Positions 6,861 through 8,941 of a stretch of DNA of 8,941 nt are shown one piece after another. This stretch comes from Deltaproteobacteria bacterium (GTDB lineage: Bacteria > Desulfobacterota > Desulfobacteria > Desulfobacterales > Desulfatirhabdiaceae). Each line of letters starts with the position of its first letter. The first letter of the stretch is position 1. The translations under genes and the position numbers were made by a program. The notes beneath the pieces are model-generated. The model was not told where the DNA came from and made no database searches. It saw only the letters and a list, made by a program, of their open reading frames with translations. Where the stretch lies: the NCBI GenBank assembly GCA_021778975.1, contig JAJYBO010000009.1:14949-23889 (forward strand). Reading direction: 5' to 3'.

Positions 6861-6936
6861 CTGACGGCGGCAATGCTTTCCGCCGCCTCTCATCGCCGAC
6901 GTCAGAAACCGCCTTTTGCAGGTAGCACCTGCAAGG
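6861..6936. other. Two adjacent inverted repeats after the regulator gene
   Basis: First structure: CTGAC (6861-6865) with GTCAG (6901-6905), enclosing GGCGG/CCGCC (6866-6870 and 6880-6884). Second: TTGCAGGT (6916-6923) with ACCTGCAA (6927-6934), a perfect 8-bp stem with a 3-nt loop, extended by two wobble pairs. Both lie just past the regulator stop at 6956 in its direction of transcription and upstream of the lipoprotein gene. Neither has a T-run, so they may be non-canonical terminators or processing signals. Confidence 0.4.
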
Positions 6937-6955
6937 AATCGAGTCAAGTATCTTT

Positions 6956-8083
6956 TCATCCGCCGCCTACCTCGCCGATGAGACTGCCGGTGCAGGAAGC
7001 GTCATAACCGGGAAGTGACGACAGCTCTTTGCGCATCGCGTGAGTTTGCAGCACATCCAGAACGATTTTGACACCGGGAATATCCAGCAGATCACAGGGG
7101 ATAACCAGATCGCAGCGCACCGACTGGATGGCGACAAAATCAAGGCCGTACGCCATCGCAACCGCCCGCAGCCCCAGCGCGGCGTCCGCCAGACCATAGG
7201 CCACCATCTGGGCGCCATGACTGTGGCTCAGCACCAGATGGTCATATCCGTAAACCGTTTCAGAAGGCACGCCGGCGCGCTGCAACCAGTCCTCCAGCAG
7301 CACGCGAAGCGCCGCTCCCGGCTCCCGGTTGACCAGGCGGACAGTGTCTCTTGCCAGGTCCTCCGCCGTCCGGATTGCCAGAGGGTTCCCCGGGGCCACC
7401 ATAAGCCCTTCCTCAAACACCGAGAAAGCGAACACCATAACTTTGGATCCGGCCAGCATCTTTTCCGCAAGTGCGATGTTGGATTCCGTAATGTCGGAAT
7501 TGTGCAGATGGGTTCCGGCGACATGCGTCCGGCCGTCAGCCAGCGCTTTGACCGCGGCATGGCTGGAGGCGAAACGGCAGTGAACCCGGGTGTCTCCGCT
7601 GCGGCGCGCGGCATGGGCGCTCAGCAGGGCAAAAGCCGGGTCACAGCCCATTAGCAGAATGTTTTTTTCTATAGAGGATTCCGGCTGCAGCAGATGAACG
7701 GTTTTTCCGTCGCCGGCGATCATGCCGTCCGCGGACTGAAACCCGTCACCGTTCAGCCAGCGTCCATCCACGGGATAAGCGACCATGCGGTTCCGGATAC
7801 GGACAACCGAGACTCTGGCATTCACCGCCAGAGGGGTTTCCGCCAGCATGACCGGGACATCTTCTTCCGGGCTTTCCAGAACGAACAGGTCTTCGATCCG
7901 GCATTCCAGCTCTTTGGCCAACCGCAGCGCAATGGTCGTATTGGGCGTATAACGTCCGGATTCCATATCGTAAATGGCCTGACGCTTGATGCCGACTCTT
8001 TCCGCCAGTTCGCTCTGAGACAGTTTTTTACGTTTGCGGGCGGATTTCAGACGGCAGATTACCTGATCTTTAGAATCATCCAT
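6956..8083 (-). CDS. XRE-type HTH regulator with PBP-like effector domain, probable molybdate/tungstate sensor
   Basis: This one-component regulator is 375 aa from the ATG at 8083. An XRE/Cro helix-turn-helix spans about 11-70 (SARKRKKLSQSELAERVGIK, then RQAIYDMESGRYTPN). A periplasmic-binding-protein-like domain of the PBP_like type (PF12727 by pattern) spans about 140-370: VNREPGAALRVLLEDWL (251-267), HGAQMVAYGLADAALGLRAV (289-308), YGLDFVAI (312-319), a DLVIP strand and the conserved end LPGYDASCTG. This domain occurs with XRE or MoeA-like partners in molybdenum-related genes, and the divergent neighbour is a molbindin, so an oxyanion or cofactor ligand is inferred. The 8083 ATG has AGGGGA 8 nt upstream; in-frame ATG 8140 and GTG 8152 would add 19 or 23 unconserved residues with poor ribosome sites. 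The promoter at 8161-8189 leaves a leader of about 70 nt. Autoregulation is likely. Confidence 0.88.
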   Translation of the reverse strand: MDDSKDQVICRLKSARKRKKLSQSELAERVGIKRQAIYDMESGRYTPNTTIALRLAKELECRIEDLFVLESPEEDVPVMLAETPLAVNARVSVVRIRNRMVAYPVDGRWLNGDGFQSADGMIAGDGKTVHLLQPESSIEKNILLMGCDPAFALLSAHAARRSGDTRVHCRFASSHAAVKALADGRTHVAGTHLHNSDITESNIALAEKMLAGSKVMVFAFSVFEEGLMVAPGNPLAIRTAEDLARDTVRLVNREPGAALRVLLEDWLQRAGVPSETVYGYDHLVLSHSHGAQMVAYGLADAALGLRAVAMAYGLDFVAIQSVRCDLVIPCDLLDIPGVKIVLDVLQTHAMRKELSSLPGYDASCTGSLIGEVGGG

Positions 8084-8160
8084 GTCCAGCTTCCCCTGTG
8101 TGTCCGAATTTTGTCGTTTTGCCTGGGCTGGCGTAACCATTGACTTTCCCACGCAGAAGG

Positions 8161-8189
8161 ATTACGAATGTCCGGCAGGTCAGTGACAA
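8161..8189 (-). promoter_or_regulatory. Candidate promoter of the regulator gene
   Basis: On the minus strand TTGTCA (8184-8189, 5/6) and CGTAAT (8161-8166, 4/6) are exactly 17 bp apart. The left arm of the inverted repeat at 8177-8204 lies within the spacer, so a bound protein there would block this promoter. Confidence 0.45.
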
Positions 8190-8204
8190 TGACGTTTCTG
8201 ACCT
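8177..8204. promoter_or_regulatory. Candidate operator between the regulator and mop
   Basis: AGGTCAG (8177-8183) is perfectly inverted as CTGACCT (8198-8204), with a 14-bp spacer. TGAC occurs at 8184, 8190, 8199 and 8208, at intervals of 6, 9 and 9 bp. The site overlaps the regulator promoter and ends just before a perfect TTGACA (8207-8212) in the mop direction. It does not resemble the E. coli ModE box. Binding by the neighbouring HTH protein is inferred. Confidence 0.45.
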
Positions 8205-8252
8205 CATTGACATTATTGTTTCATCACCTCAAATCTCTGCGGAGGAATGACA

Positions 8253-8462
8253 ATGAAATTAAGCACCCGAAACATTGTGAAAGGAAAGGTTGTCGATGTC
8301 AAGGAAGATGGATTGATGGCCAAAGTAAAAATCGATGTCGGTAACGGCAATATTCTGACGGCCATCGTCACCTCCGAAGCCGCCAAGGATCTCGGCGTCA
8401 AAACCGGAGAAGATATCTGCGCACTTATCAAAGCCACCAGCGTCATGCTGGGGAAGGAGTGA
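8253..8462 (+). CDS. mop: Molbindin: single TOBE-domain molybdate/tungstate-binding protein
   Basis: This 69-aa cytoplasmic protein consists of one TOBE/Mop domain. Family marks are KLSTRNIVKGKVVDV (2-16), VKIDVGNGNILTAIVTSE (25-42), LGVKTGE (47-53) and the C-terminal ALIKATSVMLGK (57-68). Molbindins of this size oligomerise and hold molybdate or tungstate at subunit interfaces, buffering the metal for cofactor synthesis. The ATG at 8253 is preferred over the in-frame ATG at 8247 because GGAGG (8241-8245) is 7 nt before the former and only 1 nt before the latter; the shorter form also starts exactly like known Mop proteins. It is divergent from the XRE/PBP-like regulator and shares its control region, so its expression is probably set by metal supply. 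No molybdate ABC transporter gene is in the window. Confidence 0.92.
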   Translation: MKLSTRNIVKGKVVDVKEDGLMAKVKIDVGNGNILTAIVTSEAAKDLGVKTGEDICALIKATSVMLGKE

Positions 8463-8538
8463 TTTTCGCAAGCGGCTGTGGTCGTGTGTTTTCGTGGTAA
8501 AGCCCGCATATCGTGTCAGAGCGCAAAATATCACTGTT

Positions 8539-8557
8539 GATGTTCTCGTAAAAAGTC
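8539..8557 (+). repeat. Diverged partial copy of the repeat left end
   Basis: This stretch contains TCGTAAAAAG (8546-8555), repeated exactly at 8573-8582, and the bases before it (GATGTTC) resemble the GACGGCT end of the neighbouring element. It appears to be a second, degenerate left end in the same orientation, placed 27 bp upstream. Confidence 0.45.
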
Positions 8558-8565
8558 AAATTTCG

Positions 8566-8690
8566 GACGGCTTCGTAAAAAGGCCGCAGGCAAGGCGCGC
8601 AAATTCTGAGGAGTGATGCGTACTTATGGTACGCCGCAACGACGAAGGATGCAGCGCTGGCGCTGCATCCGGATTTTTTACGAAGCCGTC
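8566..8690. mobile_element. 125-bp MITE-like element with 16-bp terminal inverted repeats
   Basis: The ends GACGGCTTCGTAAAAA (8566-8581) and its exact reverse complement (8675-8690) bound a non-coding interior. Inside are a GCGTAC/GTACGC hairpin (from about 8617) and a near-perfect long hairpin, GGATGCAGCGC (8647-8657) against GCGCTGCATCC (8660-8670), 11 bp with a 2-nt loop. No target-site duplication is evident. It matches the style of non-autonomous palindromic repeats I associate with Desulfobacterales. A 21-base piece covering its left end is also at 1950-1970. It carries no transposase, so any movement would have to be in trans. Confidence 0.7.
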
Positions 8691-8837
8691 ACTATTGTCC
8701 AAAATAAAAATCAAGCTCTACCCATATATAGCAAGGGTTGGCACGGATATCTCGAATATGAGACCTCGACTTTAAATTTCTAAATATTACGGTTTGTTAA
8801 GTAAGAGCAGCAAAAAGATTAACGGCTTTGCATCACC
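8691..8837. other. AT-rich intergenic stretch with no recognised feature
   Basis: The sequence between the MITE-like element and the antitoxin promoter is clearly more AT-rich than the rest of the window. I find no open frame of note, no strong hairpin and no repeat in it. Confidence 0.5.
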
Positions 8838-8866
8838 TTGACAAAGCGTACGCATTACCGTACGAT
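8838..8866 (+). promoter_or_regulatory. Promoter and palindromic operator of the antitoxin gene
   Basis: A perfect TTGACA (8838-8843) and TACGAT (8861-8866, 4/6) are 17 bp apart. Two CGTACG palindromes (8847-8852 and 8859-8864) lie in the spacer and -10 box with centres 12 bp apart; the first extends to GCGTACGC (8846-8853). Paired GTAC-core palindromes at this spacing are known for the E. coli yefM-yoeB operator, so autorepression by the encoded antitoxin is inferred. Confidence 0.65.
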
Positions 8867-8894
8867 TAGTGTGCCAATCAAGGAGGACACCGCC

Positions 8895-8941
8895 ATGCAC
8901 ACACTAACGGCAAGCCAAGCACGCTCCAACCTCTACCGCAT
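8895..8941 (+). CDS. Phd/YefM-family antitoxin, 5' end only
   Basis: An ATG at 8895 follows AGGAGG (8881-8886) by 8 nt and encodes MHTLTASQARSNLYR before the window ends. This is the typical N-terminus of Phd/YefM antitoxins, whose N-terminal domain binds the operator as a dimer and whose C-terminal tail wraps the toxin. The operator-like palindromes directly upstream fit this. The toxin, expected just downstream as RelE/YoeB-type or sometimes PIN/Fic/Doc-type, is outside the window. Only 15 codons are visible, so the family call rests on the start motif, the operator and the ribosome site together. Confidence 0.75.
   Translation, partial: MHTLTASQARSNLYR

Noticed and set aside
7040..7654. 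A 204-codon open frame on the plus strand, and another at 7694-8143
   Set aside because: Both are antisense to the regulator, whose HTH and PBP-like motifs are continuous on the minus strand.
8463..8530. TTCGTGTG/TTTTCGTGG-like motif after mop as a dispersed repeat
   Set aside because: Only a short loose match to a repeat type I vaguely recall (GTCGTGTGTTTTCGTGG), with no second copy in the window to support it.

Overview
The window looks like chromosomal DNA of a strictly anaerobic, moderately GC-rich bacterium, most likely a Desulfobacterota (Desulfobacterales-like) sulfate reducer or a relative. This is inferred from a benzoyl-CoA reductase/2-hydroxyacyl-CoA dehydratase family protein, a molybdate/tungstate regulator paired with a molbindin, and a 125-bp terminal-inverted-repeat element beginning GACGGCTTCGTAAAAA, a type I associate with Desulfobacterales genomes. 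No 16S rRNA or other taxonomic marker is present.

Layout: (1) 2-694 is the 3' end of an uncharacterised gene with a possible XPB/Ssl2 helicase-associated domain, followed 12 bp later by a BcrB/HgdB-type radical dehydratase/reductase subunit (707-1969). (2) 2022-3443 is an NfeD-slipin membrane pair of the E. coli YbbJ/QmcA kind. (3) On the minus strand, ndk and a TrmJ-like tRNA 2'-O-methyltransferase form an operon (4723 down to 3528) with a recognisable promoter. (4) Divergent from ndk are tRNA-Pro(TGG) with a 3'-encoded CCA, a strong intrinsic terminator, and an Fsr-type MFS drug exporter. (5) 6421-6502 is an 82-bp imperfect palindromic element between fsr and a small convergent lipoprotein gene. 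(6) An XRE-HTH/PBP-like one-component regulator (minus strand) is divergent from a single-TOBE molbindin gene (mop). Their shared 170-bp region holds a perfect 7-bp inverted repeat and repeated TGAC blocks. (7) 8463-8894 has no gene; it holds a MITE-like element with perfect 16-bp terminal repeats, a partial second copy of its left end, and the promoter/operator of a Phd/YefM-type antitoxin gene that begins at 8895 and leaves the window.

Most genes are housekeeping or membrane-stress functions. The more interesting parts are the metal-responsive regulator-molbindin pair with its candidate operator, the repeat fragment that supplies the last codons and stop of the dehydratase gene, two different palindromic repeat elements, and a TA operator whose two CGTACG palindromes are 12 bp apart. 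I see no CRISPR array, no transposase and no prophage gene.
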